Of a DNA stretch of 64,000 nucleotides, positions 34,022 through 42,381 are shown in pieces. Each line of letters opens with the position of its first letter. The first letter of the stretch is position 1. Below the pieces are notes generated by a model that searched no databases, was not told where the DNA came from, and was given only the letters and a program-made list of their open reading frames with translations. Source of the DNA: Bradyrhizobium sp. BTAi1 (GTDB taxonomy: Bacteria; Pseudomonadota; Alphaproteobacteria; Rhizobiales; Xanthobacteraceae); NCBI RefSeq assembly GCF_000015165.1, contig NC_009485.1:3553501-3617500 (forward strand). Reading direction: 5' to 3'. The translations under genes were made by a program, and so were the position numbers.

Positions 34022-35092
34022 ATGGAAGACGCGAAGGGCTCACGGGGAAGCTTGGAGCAGGTCAGCACCCGTTCGTTTACCCGCCGGCTGCTCATCGTGT
34101 GTCTGGTCGGCGCAATGATGCTTGCCGTCTGGAAGCTTGCCGATCTGGTGGTGCTTGCCTTCGGCGCAGCGCTTCTGGCTCTTTTGTTGCGCGGGGTGGT
34201 CCACGAGGTGAGCCGAAACACGCGATTGCCGGAGCCCTGGGCAGTGCTGCTGACGATACTCGCGCTGCTAGGCCTGGTCGTATCCGTTACTTGGTTGTTC
34301 GGATCGCAGATTGCGAACCAATTCAATATACTGGCGAAGGATCTCCCTCAGAGCCTGACCCAGGTCGTCCAGGAATTCGTGGAAACTCCCTGGGGGGTAT
34401 GGGTAGTCGGTCGCGCGCAAGACGTGAACATTGGTAGCGCGACCGGGCCGCTGGCACGCTATATCGCCGCATTCTTTGGCTCTGTTTTCCATACCTCCGC
34501 CTATGTTGCGGTTTTGCTATTTGCCTCGGGGTATTTCGCGGTACAGCCGGCACGATATGTCGACGGCCTGCTGCGGATGGTTCCTGCGGACCGCCGTCCG
34601 CGAGCGGAAGAGGTGATTGAGCTTCTCGGGTCAACGCTGAGGCGCTGGCTCATTGGTCAGTCGATTACGATGGCGGTGGTGGGTACACTGACAGCAATCG
34701 GATTGTTGCTGCTTGGAGTTGCTGCGCCGATCGCACTCGGCCTAATTTCGGCGATCTTTGCTTTCGTTCCCTACGTCGGTCCGGTTCTCGCATCGCTACT
34801 GGGGATCCTGATGGCTGCAATGCAAGGGCCAACGATCGCGCTCTATGTCATTGCGCTTTACGCGGCAATCCATTTTGTCGAAGGCAATCTCGTTACCCCA
34901 TTGGTGCAAGCGGAAGCCGTCGAACTGCCGCCAGTCCTGACGCTGTTTGCCACGCTCATATTTGGCTTGCTGCTTGGTCCAATCGGAGTCCTGCTGGCGG
35001 CGCCCCTCGCGGTGGTTGTGCTCCTGGCTGTCAATACCCTCTATATCGAGGGGATGCTGGGCGAGACTCGTGTCTGGCCCTCTAAGTCTTGA
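34022..35092 (+). CDS. AI-2E/PerM family transporter
   Basis: About 356 residues and eight predicted helices. N-terminal pair: LLIVCLVGAMMLAVWKLADL and LVVLAFGAALLALLLRGVVHE. Later family motifs: VVGTLTAIGLLLLGVAAPIALGLISAIFAFVPYVGPVLAS and FVEGNLVTPLVQAEAVELPPV. ATG 34022 is preferred over 33980 because it leaves promoter room after the FixK-like box. Some family members export autoinducer-2 or act as Na+/H+ antiporters; the substrate is unknown here. Confidence 0.88.
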   Translation: MEDAKGSRGSLEQVSTRSFTRRLLIVCLVGAMMLAVWKLADLVVLAFGAALLALLLRGVVHEVSRNTRLPEPWAVLLTILALLGLVVSVTWLFGSQIANQFNILAKDLPQSLTQVVQEFVETPWGVWVVGRAQDVNIGSATGPLARYIAAFFGSVFHTSAYVAVLLFASGYFAVQPARYVDGLLRMVPADRRPRAEEVIELLGSTLRRWLIGQSITMAVVGTLTAIGLLLLGVAAPIALGLISAIFAFVPYVGPVLASLLGILMAAMQGPTIALYVIALYAAIHFVEGNLVTPLVQAEAVELPPVLTLFATLIFGLLLGPIGVLLAAPLAVVVLLAVNTLYIEGMLGETRVWPSKS

Positions 35093-35161
35093 GAGGCACA
35101 GCCACGCGATCGATGCTTCGATGCCTTCGTATCCGTCTTATTCCTGCTCCTAGGTGAGCAA

Positions 35162-35734
35162 ATGCGCGGCGAAGACCAAAGCACAGCCAATGTGATCGAA
35201 CTGCGCGTCAGCTCGATCGAGCGGCTTTTTCATACGCTTGATCCGTATCCCTTTCGCGACAAGGATCTCGATCGCGAAGTAGAGGAATATATCGTTGGAT
35301 GGGCAAGGGAATTGCCACGAAATCGTTCTTTCAGGATCATCGTCCATTTTCCGGACAATCAAGCGCAGGCGCGACTGGCTCGCGATCTTCCGGAAGCCTT
35401 TGGTCGGTATTTCGCAGGCCGGGCTGGTGCCATTCAAGGGGATCTGAATGAGCTGTTTCGGATCGGCCGGAGATCTTTATCAGTCGGCGTGACAATTCTG
35501 ATCGCGTGCCTCCTATTGGCACATCTTGCTGCCGGATATCTCAGTGAAGCGCCTTTCCGAAGGCTCGTCGAGGAGAGCTTCCTAATCCTTGGCTGGGTGG
35601 CAAACTGGCGTCCGCTCGAGATCTTTCTTTACGACTGGTGGCCTCTTGCGAGACGGCGTGATCTCTACCATCAGCTTTCCGGCGCAATCGTCGAGCGAAA
35701 GCCGTCCCGGCTTGGCGACAGCGAGTCCGCGTGA
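35162..35734 (+). CDS. Conserved hypothetical membrane protein
   Basis: A 190-residue protein. The soluble N-terminal half contains IELRVSSIERLFHTLDPYPFRDKDLD and a DREVEEYIVGWARELPR segment. A membrane helix follows (LSVGVTILIACLLLAHLAAGYL), then ESFLILGWVANWRPLEIFLYDWWPL, which may form a re-entrant or second helix, and RRDLYHQLSGAIV. Such proteins occur as conserved hypotheticals in rhizobia, often near stress genes. It follows the PerM-family gene by 69 bases and is probably cotranscribed. Confidence 0.75.
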   Translation: MRGEDQSTANVIELRVSSIERLFHTLDPYPFRDKDLDREVEEYIVGWARELPRNRSFRIIVHFPDNQAQARLARDLPEAFGRYFAGRAGAIQGDLNELFRIGRRSLSVGVTILIACLLLAHLAAGYLSEAPFRRLVEESFLILGWVANWRPLEIFLYDWWPLARRRDLYHQLSGAIVERKPSRLGDSESA

Positions 35735-35783
35735 CGATGCCAACCACTGCACCGGGCTGATACGGGTCGTGGGAAGGTGACCG

Positions 35784-36032
35784 TCAGTGGGATGGGCTCT
35801 GGTCGCGCTGCCTCCATTCTCGGCCGGCTTTGCGGTGATCCCAATCTCTCTCGTCCATCATTCGCTTCAGTCGATACGTATCAGTTTGCTTTTGGTCCGT
35901 CGCCTTAGGCGGGCCTTCGCCATTTGTCTGCGCTGGGGTGGAACGTCCAGTCTTTCCGATCTCGTCGGCGAGACACGCTACGCTAGATGACAGTAGCGAG
36001 ATGACCGCCAGAGCTTGAGCAAGATTGCGCAT
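35784..36032 (-). CDS. Small secreted hydrophilic protein
   Basis: An 82-residue protein. Signal peptide RNLAQALAVISLLSSSVACLA leads to a short, very polar mature part (EIGKTGRSTPAQTNGEGPPK, RLKRMMDERDWDHRKAGREW). VACLADE could be a lipoprotein or type I cleavage site. It is divergent from the P1B-5 ATPase, and a one-mismatch FixK box sits 46 bases upstream of its start. The function is unknown. Confidence 0.65.
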   Translation of the reverse strand: MRNLAQALAVISLLSSSVACLADEIGKTGRSTPAQTNGEGPPKATDQKQTDTYRLKRMMDERDWDHRKAGREWRQRDQSPSH

Positions 36033-36077
36033 GATGGCCTCCTCCTAGAAAGTATCGTCCTGGCTATTGGACAGATG

Positions 36078-36091
36078 TTGATCCAGGTCAT
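36078..36091. promoter_or_regulatory. FixK-like box, one mismatch, serving the minus-strand small secreted protein
   Basis: TTGATCCAGGTCAT differs from TTGA-N6-TCAA only at the last base. It is 46 bases from the start of the gene at 36032, while the exact box at 36139 faces the ATPase, giving one site per divergent gene. Confidence 0.5.
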
Positions 36092-36138
36092 GGCTGCCGC
36101 TTAAGTTGATCTGTGGATAGCATTTCTCGTCTCGGCGG

Positions 36139-36152
36139 TTGATTTTGCTCAA
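36139..36152. promoter_or_regulatory. FixK/FNR box upstream of the P1B-5 ATPase
   Basis: TTGATTTTGCTCAA matches TTGA-N6-TCAA exactly, with its edge 56 bases before ATG 36208. Its TTG could be mistaken for an upstream start codon; treating it as the operator removes 23 residues from the protein. Low-oxygen expression is known for the P1B-5 relative Nia of Sinorhizobium. Confidence 0.82.
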
Positions 36153-36207
36153 CGGACGTGGCTGGTGTCGGAGCAGAGTGACGTCTCTACCACTGCGGAA
36201 TGAAGCC

Positions 36208-38505
36208 ATGTCGCTTGAGCGGGCGCTGCGCTGGGCCCTTATTACGATCGCAGTCACCGGGTTGACCTCGGGTATAGTCGCGCGAGCGCTGGGCCGGCTC
36301 GATCTGGCGGACCTTGCGTGGGAACTCGGCACCGTGCCGGTGATCGGCGGACTGGCGATCTCGATCGTCAAGGATCTTCTGAGCGGGCGCTTCGGAGTGG
36401 ACGCGATTGCGCTGCTATCGATGAGCGCGGCATTGGCCTTGGGCCAGCCGCTCGCTGGAGCCGTAGTCGCTCTGATGTACTCCGGCGGCAATGTGTTGGA
36501 GGATGTTGCGATCGCGCGGGCAGAGGCCGACCTCCGCTCACTGGTCGATCGGGCGCCTCGCCGGGCACATCGCAAGGTCGGCGAGCGGATCGAGGAAGTT
36601 CCTGTAGAAGCGGTCACTGTCGGGGAAGGCCTCTTGGTCCGTGCTGGAGAGATTGTGCCTGTTGACGGCATCGTCAGCTCGGCATTGGCCACCATTGACG
36701 AGTCGGCGGTTACCGGCGAACCTATTCCAGTCGAAAAAACGCGCGGTTTTGCGGTACTTTCCGGGTCGCTGAATGCGGGCGAGACCTTTGAGTTGACAGT
36801 CACCGCGCCGGCCGGTGAGAGCACCTACGCCGGGATCGTGCGCATGGTGACGGCCGCGCAAACGGCAAAGGCTCCGTTCGTCCGGATGGCTGATCGCTTT
36901 GCACTGATCCTTTTGCCGTTGACGCTCGCGCTGTCCTTCCTTGCGTGGTGGATCTCCGGAGATCTGACGCGCAGCCTTGCTGTGCTGGTGGCAGCGACTC
37001 CTTGCCCTTTGATTTTAGCGGCACCGGTCGCCTTCATAGCCGGCGTGGCGCGTGCGGCCCGCCGTGGCATCCTCGCAAAGGGCGGGGCGGCGCTCGAGGC
37101 CCTGGCTCGCGCGCATACGGTGCTGTTCGACAAGACGGGCACCCTGACCGTGGGAGGGGCGCGCTTGCTTTCGATTGAGGTTGCTCCGGGAGAGGACCCC
37201 GACGAGGTCCTGAGGCTGGGGGCATCTCTTGAGCAAGCCTCCCAGCACGTGCTTGCCAAGACAGTTGTGGCTGCGGCTCTCGATCGCGGCCTGAAGCTGA
37301 GGGTGCCCGAGCAGGTCAAGGAGATGATGGGGTCCGGGCTGAGCGGCCTGATCGAGGATCGCTGGATCACTGCAGGCTCGCGAGAAATGCTTCTCTCAAG
37401 CGCTGAACTTGCGCCTTGGGAACTGCGGGCAATCCGCCGCGCGTCGTGGCGTTCTGCGCTTGTCGTCTTTGTCGCAGTCAACAGGCGTCCAATCGGCGCG
37501 CTGCTGCTCGCCGATGAGTTGCGAGCTGATACGCCACGCGCAATACGGCTATTGCGCGAGGCTGGAATCGCGCGAATGGTCATGGTGACGGGCGATCGCG
37601 CGGCCGCCGCGCAGGCTATCGGTGCAGCGCTTGACCTCGACGCCGTGTTGGCCGATCGCGTTCCGTCGGACAAGGTCGAGGCGGTGCGTAGCGAACAGCG
37701 GCTGCACCCGACCATCATGGTCGGCGATGGAATTAATGATGCGCCGGCGCTCGCAGTGGCTGATATCGGCATTGCGCTGGGCGCGCGGGGGGCGAGCGCA
37801 TCGTCCGAGGCGGCCGATGTGGTGATTTTGGCCGACCGGCTCGATAGGGTCGGTGAGGCGATCATCATCGCTCAGCGAGCGCGAAGGATCGCCTTGCAGA
37901 GCATCATGATCGGCATGGGGTTATCTTTGGTGGCGATGGCAGCCGCCACCCTTGGTTGGCTCGATCCCGTCCCTGCGGCAGTTGTGCAGGAGGTGATCGA
38001 TGTTACTGTCATCCTGAATGCGCTACGGGCGCTCACCCCGGACTTCGGTAAGGGCGGTGCGCTCATCACCGCGGAGCAGGGGCTTGCCTTGCATCACGAT
38101 CATCAGACCCTTTTCAAGGACCTCGACCGCCTGCGCAAGATCGTCGATGCGTTGGACGATGCGACGCCGGAGTCGGCCGCCGCATCGATTGCGGAAGCCC
38201 AGCGCGTTGTTCAGGGTAGCGTGGTGAAACATGAGCGCGATGATGAGGACAGCGTTTATCCGAAGCTTGCGCAGGTGCTGCGCGAACGCCACGGCCTCTC
38301 CGCCATGAGCCGCGCGCATAGGGAGATCTTGCACCTGTCTCGGCTACTTGACAGGATTGTAGCCGATTTGCCGTCGGAGAACGTCGACCGCTATCTTGTT
38401 CGAGATGCGCAGCGAGTGATCGAGGCAATCGAAACATTGGTACGTATGCACACGGCTCAGGAAGAAGACATCTACGAGTCTGTCGCGGCTCAAGCTGCGG
38501 CTTAG
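36208..38505 (+). CDS. P1B-5-type metal ATPase with C-terminal hemerythrin domain
   Basis: A 765-residue metal-transporting P-type ATPase: VTGEPIPVEK (actuator), membrane motif AATPCPLILAAPVAFIAG with TPCPL instead of CPC, DKTGTLTVG (phosphorylated Asp), SQHVLAK in place of SEHP, and GDGINDAPALA. After the last helices comes a hemerythrin-like four-helix domain from about residue 625 (HHDHQTLFKDLDRLR, VKHERDDEDSVYPKL, SRAHREILHL, HTAQEEDIYES) with the His/Glu pattern for a di-iron site. This matches the P1B-5 group; Sinorhizobium Nia exports Ni and Fe. There is no N-terminal metal-binding domain. Confidence 0.9.
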   Translation: MSLERALRWALITIAVTGLTSGIVARALGRLDLADLAWELGTVPVIGGLAISIVKDLLSGRFGVDAIALLSMSAALALGQPLAGAVVALMYSGGNVLEDVAIARAEADLRSLVDRAPRRAHRKVGERIEEVPVEAVTVGEGLLVRAGEIVPVDGIVSSALATIDESAVTGEPIPVEKTRGFAVLSGSLNAGETFELTVTAPAGESTYAGIVRMVTAAQTAKAPFVRMADRFALILLPLTLALSFLAWWISGDLTRSLAVLVAATPCPLILAAPVAFIAGVARAARRGILAKGGAALEALARAHTVLFDKTGTLTVGGARLLSIEVAPGEDPDEVLRLGASLEQASQHVLAKTVVAAALDRGLKLRVPEQVKEMMGSGLSGLIEDRWITAGSREMLLSSAELAPWELRAIRRASWRSALVVFVAVNRRPIGALLLADELRADTPRAIRLLREAGIARMVMVTGDRAAAAQAIGAALDLDAVLADRVPSDKVEAVRSEQRLHPTIMVGDGINDAPALAVADIGIALGARGASASSEAADVVILADRLDRVGEAIIIAQRARRIALQSIMIGMGLSLVAMAAATLGWLDPVPAAVVQEVIDVTVILNALRALTPDFGKGGALITAEQGLALHHDHQTLFKDLDRLRKIVDALDDATPESAAASIAEAQRVVQGSVVKHERDDEDSVYPKLAQVLRERHGLSAMSRAHREILHLSRLLDRIVADLPSENVDRYLVRDAQRVIEAIETLVRMHTAQEEDIYESVAAQAAA

Positions 38506-38598
38506 CCAAACTGATGCCAAGGCCTCGTAGAGGGAGCCCGAGACTATTGGCCCGGATAGCGGAAAGCCGAGCTCATTTAATCGTTGCACGGCACGTAA

Positions 38599-38727
38599 CG
38601 CGCGCGCCACGCTGAGGATCGTCGCACCTGGCTGCATCGCTGCAGCGACGCTGCTCTCCTTGTCAGCCCGCGACCAATGCCGCCGTCGCCGCTCCGACGT
38701 GATCACTTCCACTTCCGCTTTGGCCAT
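38599..38727 (-). pseudogene. IS66-family orfA fragment
   Basis: The first 43 residues of a minus-strand frame (MAKAEVEVITSERRRRHWSR, then ADKESSVAAAMQPGATILSV AR-type helix-turn-helix) match the start of IS66 TnpA-type proteins. The continuation (ALRAVQRLNELGFPL...) is unrelated and overlaps the ATPase gene end. It is therefore a truncated insertion-sequence remnant left of the empty stretch 38.7-39.1 kb. Confidence 0.75.
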
Positions 38728-39156
38728 AGGACTAGCTACAGGACTAGTCTTATGGCTTTGCGAAGCCTCACTGCCGACGCAAGGTAGCCGTCACCGGACG
38801 TCACCGGGGGCTTACCGCGACCGTAGATGCTGAAGAAGATTGGTTGAATGGTCGCTTGAGGCTGCGACCTTTCAATCATGGCTGCGGAGCATAAGTCCCG
38901 AATCGGGGCCCATTTAATAGTCGGTTGCGGGCTGGTGCAGGAATTCCGCCTAGCGGTTAGCTGCCCTCGGAAGTGCTCGGCAAATTCACTGAAGTTGCCG
39001 ACCGGTAACTTGAAATTCTGGAGCAGGCCTCGACATCGACCAGTCCCGGTCTGAGGTCGCGCGACTTCGGGCCGGTGAAGCCTGAGCAGACGAAAGCAGC
39101 CGTTACGCTCAACGTCGAAACCTCGACTGCGCACAAGTTTTCGGTAAGCGGCGAAA
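38728..39156. other. Stretch without a convincing gene
   Basis: A minus-strand frame covers most of it (ending SGDGYLASAVRLRKAI...), with no family match, no good ribosome site and unusual Cys/Arg content. Adjacent to the IS66 fragment, it is probably insertion or recombination debris. No FixK box was found here. Confidence 0.45.
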
Positions 39157-39996
39157 CTAATTTAAGGCGGTTCTAGCTTTGCTATGTTGACGATCAATGA
39201 TCAAGCTTAAGACACTCGTTAGGATCTTGACCGGCACATCGGGTGTCGAAGGACGTTCATCAGGATCGAATGCGAGTCCGATGATAGCGCCTTGACCTTC
39301 GGCGGTCTTTACGGGCCAGAAATCAAATCGGGAGGTCAAATCCGGATAGACGCCGCTACGCACCACGGAATCGGTTGCTAAGGACGACAGTGCTGTTTCC
39401 AACTCGGACTGTTGGGGCTCAATATCGCCAACTCGCTTCATGGAAACGACTTTATCCTGATTGACGAACATTGCCACCGCGGGAACTCGGAAGAATGTCG
39501 CGAGAGTCTGCGACGTGACCGATAGGATCGCGTCCAGATTGTCGGACGCCATAGCTTCCCGACAGAATCCTTGCAGGGTAGTCATCTGCCTCTTCAATAG
39601 CGCGGCTTCGCTCGCTCTTCGCGCGGAAGTGAAGGCAACACCGCTTGTTATTATGCCTACAACAAACAGTAGCCCAATTGCCCAGATGTTTGCCGGGTCG
39701 TCGACCGCTAGCGAGTATCGAGGTTCTGTAAGGAAGAAATTGTAGGCCAGAGGACCGAGAACTGCCGAGCAGAGTGAAGGACCCAAACCTAGACTAAGAC
39801 CCGCGATGATCACCGGGATCACAAATACCAAGGAGAGGTTCGGGATGGACACGTGGCTGTCGACACCGACAGCCACGGCGGTCGCCACCGCCGTCATTAC
39901 AATTGAAGCAAGATAGCGCACCCACTCCGATTCCATTGGATCGGCATCGGTTGCCTCATGAATGTCCGACTGCGGCTTGGAATCAAAATCAACCAT
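39157..39996 (-). CDS. KdpD-like DUF4118 membrane protein lacking a kinase
   Basis: About 279 residues; ATG 39996 is preferred over 40011. Four closely spaced helices match the DUF4118 segment of KdpD (WVRYLASIVMTAVATAVAVG, LSLVFVIPVIIAGLSLGLGP, LGPLAYNFFLTEPRYSLAV, NIWAIGLLFVVGIITSGVAF). A GAF-like domain follows (LDAILSVTSQTLATFFRVPA, ..GQGAIIGLAFDPDERP). The histidine kinase and USP parts of KdpD are absent, so this is a stand-alone sensor fragment or a truncated KdpD. A FixK box lies 61-76 bases upstream. Confidence 0.82.
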   Translation of the reverse strand: MVDFDSKPQSDIHEATDADPMESEWVRYLASIVMTAVATAVAVGVDSHVSIPNLSLVFVIPVIIAGLSLGLGPSLCSAVLGPLAYNFFLTEPRYSLAVDDPANIWAIGLLFVVGIITSGVAFTSARRASEAALLKRQMTTLQGFCREAMASDNLDAILSVTSQTLATFFRVPAVAMFVNQDKVVSMKRVGDIEPQQSELETALSSLATDSVVRSGVYPDLTSRFDFWPVKTAEGQGAIIGLAFDPDERPSTPDVPVKILTSVLSLIIDRQHSKARTALN

Positions 39997-40071
39997 GGTT
40001 TCGACTCCCACTACCAGTGGTATTAATCTTGCCGGCGCAAACGGATTTATTGCCCGTCGTCGGCCGTGATG

Positions 40072-40085
40072 TTGATGGCGGTCAA
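40072..40085. promoter_or_regulatory. FixK/FNR box upstream of the DUF4118 gene
   Basis: TTGATGGCGGTCAA matches TTGA-N6-TCAA exactly. It lies 76 bases from ATG 39996 and 61 from ATG 40011. Confidence 0.72.
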
Positions 40086-40418
40086 AAGCTCTGGCCTTTC
40101 GGTAAGATTTTGATCTGTCGGCATATAGAATCGATAGTGTAGGGATCCCAATGATATAGGAGTTCCATAATCACCGATGAAACGAGAATAGGACGCTGCC
40201 GCTGCAGTTTGCCGATCCTCTTTGGCCGCATGCCTTTGGCGGATTTTGCCCTCATCTCGGAAGCCAGGAGGCTTCGGTGAGCAGGCACTCGTGACTGTGG
40301 CGGCCATTTCGGGAAAGAGCACGTTGGTTGACGGGGCGGAGTGTTGGGAAGCCGCAGCCATTGGTCGCAGAGGAAAGGCTGCCTCTAGACCTTGCGCCAG
40401 AGCTTTTCTGAGTTGGCT
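40086..40418. other. Stretch without a convincing gene
   Basis: Short frames on both strands lack ribosome sites and resemblance to known proteins. Base composition is more AT-rich than the flanking genes. Nothing else recognised. Confidence 0.4.
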
Positions 40419-40632
40419 CTAAGGTCCGAGCCCGTGAGCGAACAAAGTGATCAGGAGGGTCAAAATGCCGCCCCAGAGCGGGCTCAGCGTCAGGGGCAAC
40501 ATGGTCGTGGTGACGACCTGCTCGAGACCGCCCTCAGCTACCTCTTGTGCGCGCCGACGGAGCGGCGATGCGCAGCGCGAGAAGCAAGACGCTGACGAGC
40601 AAAATTAAGATGGTGAGTTTCGCTTCGATCAT
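40419..40632 (-). pseudogene. Small two-helix membrane protein with one-base frameshift
   Basis: ATG 40632 (GGAG 9 bases upstream) begins IEAKLTILILLVSVLLLALR, a clear membrane helix, then stops early in that frame. Skipping one base near 40528 continues as EVAEGGLEQVVTTTMLPLTL and WGGILTLLITLFAHGLGP, a second helix, to TAG at 40419. The whole would be about 70 residues. Both halves are too short to stand out individually. It could be a KdpF-like or toxin-like small membrane protein, or an orphan; no match is known to me. Confidence 0.5.
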
Positions 40633-40656
40633 GCTCGTATACTCCAGGTTGCGTCG

Positions 40657-41067
40657 TCATCGAGCCAACCGCGCGAAGTAACACTTAGCGCGGCCGATCC
40701 AGCTTGCAAGCTGCGGGATCAGGGGATTGCCGCGGTTCTCAGTATCGAGCTCGAACGTCTCGGACCGGAAGATCAGAGCGCAGGGTGACGGCCTGCTCGC
40801 CATCCTGGCGAATTCCTCCGCCGAGCTCTTGAACAGAAAGAGTCCGCCGGTGCGGCCATGTGCCTCGCGCGCCACCCACAACCCGAACTCGTTGCGACCG
40901 ATGAAGAACGCCGGAATCGATTCGCTAAGGACGTCGGGATCGAGCGGTTGGAAAGGCGCATTTGATTGGGTCTCTGTCCCCGCGCAAGTACGTGCCGGCT
41001 CAGTCGAATCTGCTTGCACCGGCAGAGGCGGCCGATCGGCGTCATCGAATTTGATTGCGGCCATCAC
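40657..41067 (-). CDS. Conserved hypothetical protein of rhizobia
   Basis: A 136-residue soluble protein. The core IPAFFIGRNEFGLWVAREAHGRTGGLFLFKSSAEEFAR and CALIFRSETFELDTENRGNPL is recognisable as a short conserved family in Bradyrhizobium-type genomes. The phrase WVAREA-x-GRTGGLFL suggests a compact beta fold. No catalytic motif is seen and no function is known. The N-terminus is poorly conserved, so the start may be later than 41067. Confidence 0.72.
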   Translation of the reverse strand: MMAAIKFDDADRPPLPVQADSTEPARTCAGTETQSNAPFQPLDPDVLSESIPAFFIGRNEFGLWVAREAHGRTGGLFLFKSSAEEFARMASRPSPCALIFRSETFELDTENRGNPLIPQLASWIGRAKCYFARLAR

Positions 41068-41286
41068 GGCCCTCGATAGTCAAGAAGCCTCGATTGCAAT
41101 CATATGAAGAAAACCCCATAGGAATGCGAGAGCTCTCGCTCCTAGCGTCGCATAGGAAAGGTATAGGTACTCCCGCGGACGAGTGCGGTTATGCCGCGTT
41201 TATTCCAGTCGGCCGAAATCCCTCTCGATTTCCTAGGAAATAGGTCACATCTTGGGCGAGAGATGATGATCTTCATGGAGGTCGAG

Positions 41287-41559
41287 ATGGCCGATTACTT
41301 CGATGTCGAATGCTACTCGAGCCAAGCCGTTGCGAGCCGGCATATTCGGTACAGATTTGGCCGCGCTGCAGCGAGGTATGATACCGATCGTGCTGCTTGG
41401 AATCGCGTCAACAGCTATCTCAAACGCCTGGTCGGCCGCATCGCGGACGCGAAGATGCGCCGTATGCTCCGTGAGTTCGAGCTACGCGGCATCCACTACG
41501 ATCGGGAGAACGAAGCGTGGGACACGGGCTCACAGCGTCCCCGCACCCGCGGCGCTTAG
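41287..41559 (+). CDS. Small hypothetical protein
   Basis: A 90-residue basic, helical protein starting at ATG 41287 with GGAGG 5 bases earlier: ADYFDVECYSSQAVASRHIR, YRFGRAAARYDTDRAAWNRV, NSYLKRLVGRIADAKMRRML. The longer open frame from 41191 lacks such a site. No domain recognised; the helical C-terminal half with regular Arg/Leu spacing suggests oligomerisation. Confidence 0.6.
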   Translation: MADYFDVECYSSQAVASRHIRYRFGRAAARYDTDRAAWNRVNSYLKRLVGRIADAKMRRMLREFELRGIHYDRENEAWDTGSQRPRTRGA

Positions 41560-41968
41560 GCAGGCATTGGATGCCAAAATGAGATACCGTCGTCAAGTTC
41601 GGGAGCGTCTGTCGTTGCTCCGTTAAGGCTTTGCTGACGTTATTGTTTCCTGTCTGGTACGGGCCAAATGCCACGCATCGGCCCGAGAACGACCACATGC
41701 GCGGTCCTGGTCCTAAATGGAGCGCCAAGCATGTGGGTGAATCCGTCGCCTCCACGCAGCCGGTAGCGCGTTCCCGCGTTACTCCGGAGTGATGACGGTG
41801 CCGTCAATTGGCGCCAAGAGACTTCTTCTCGCCCCTCGCCAGTTGCGACATCAGCAATCACGAGTATTGAACACGCCAAAAGACTGACGTCTTCATGCAA
41901 ACAGGGCGCGGCGTCGTATCGAGCCGTTTGAGGGCGACTTCAGGTGTGAGCTCGGCCATGCCGGACTC
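41560..41968. other. Stretch before the third RND system, no firm gene
   Basis: A minus-strand frame 41640-41900 (ILVIADVATGEGREEVSWRQ..., no signal peptide as written, weak ribosome site) is possible but unsupported. It ends before the truncated adaptor, whose missing N-terminus should lie here if the gene had been whole. Confidence 0.4.
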
Positions 41969-42381
41969 ATGTATATCGCGCCGACCGAGCATTCGAGCCA
42001 GTCCAAGGCGAAGCTGCCCCGCTATGTCCCCACAGCCGCTGAACGCGCCACCCTTTCGATCGATGAGGTGACGGATCGCATCTTCCGCGCCGAGCACATC
42101 ACCGAGGGGAAGATTGCGGTCAACGAGGACAGCTCCACGCCAGTGTTTTCGCCCTACGCCGGTCGAGTCGTGAAGCTGCTGGCCAAGCCCAGCGACATGG
42201 TCGAGCGCGGCCAGCCCCTGTTCGTGGTTGAAGCGACCGATACTGTCCAGGGTCTCAACGACTTCGTTGCCGCCATGAGCGCGCTGAACACTGCGCGCTC
42301 CGGGGCAATCTCAGGGCGGGCGAGAAGATCGTCACCCGGGGAAGCCTGTTCATCGATCGCGCGGCCACGTCCGGCAGCTGA
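41969..42381 (+). pseudogene. RND periplasmic adaptor, 5'-truncated and internally deleted
   Basis: The first about 100 residues are an adaptor lipoyl region (LSIDEVTDRIFRAEHITEGK, FSPYAGRVVKLLAKPSDMVE, GQPLFVVEATDTVQGLNDFV) ending at AAMSALNTARS. The DNA then jumps, out of frame, to the very end of an adaptor (NLRAGEKIVTRGSLFIDRAA, then TSGS and TGA 42379-42381). About 200 residues (hairpin and beta-barrel) and the signal peptide are missing, so it cannot function. It directly precedes the IS-split RND pump. Confidence 0.85.
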
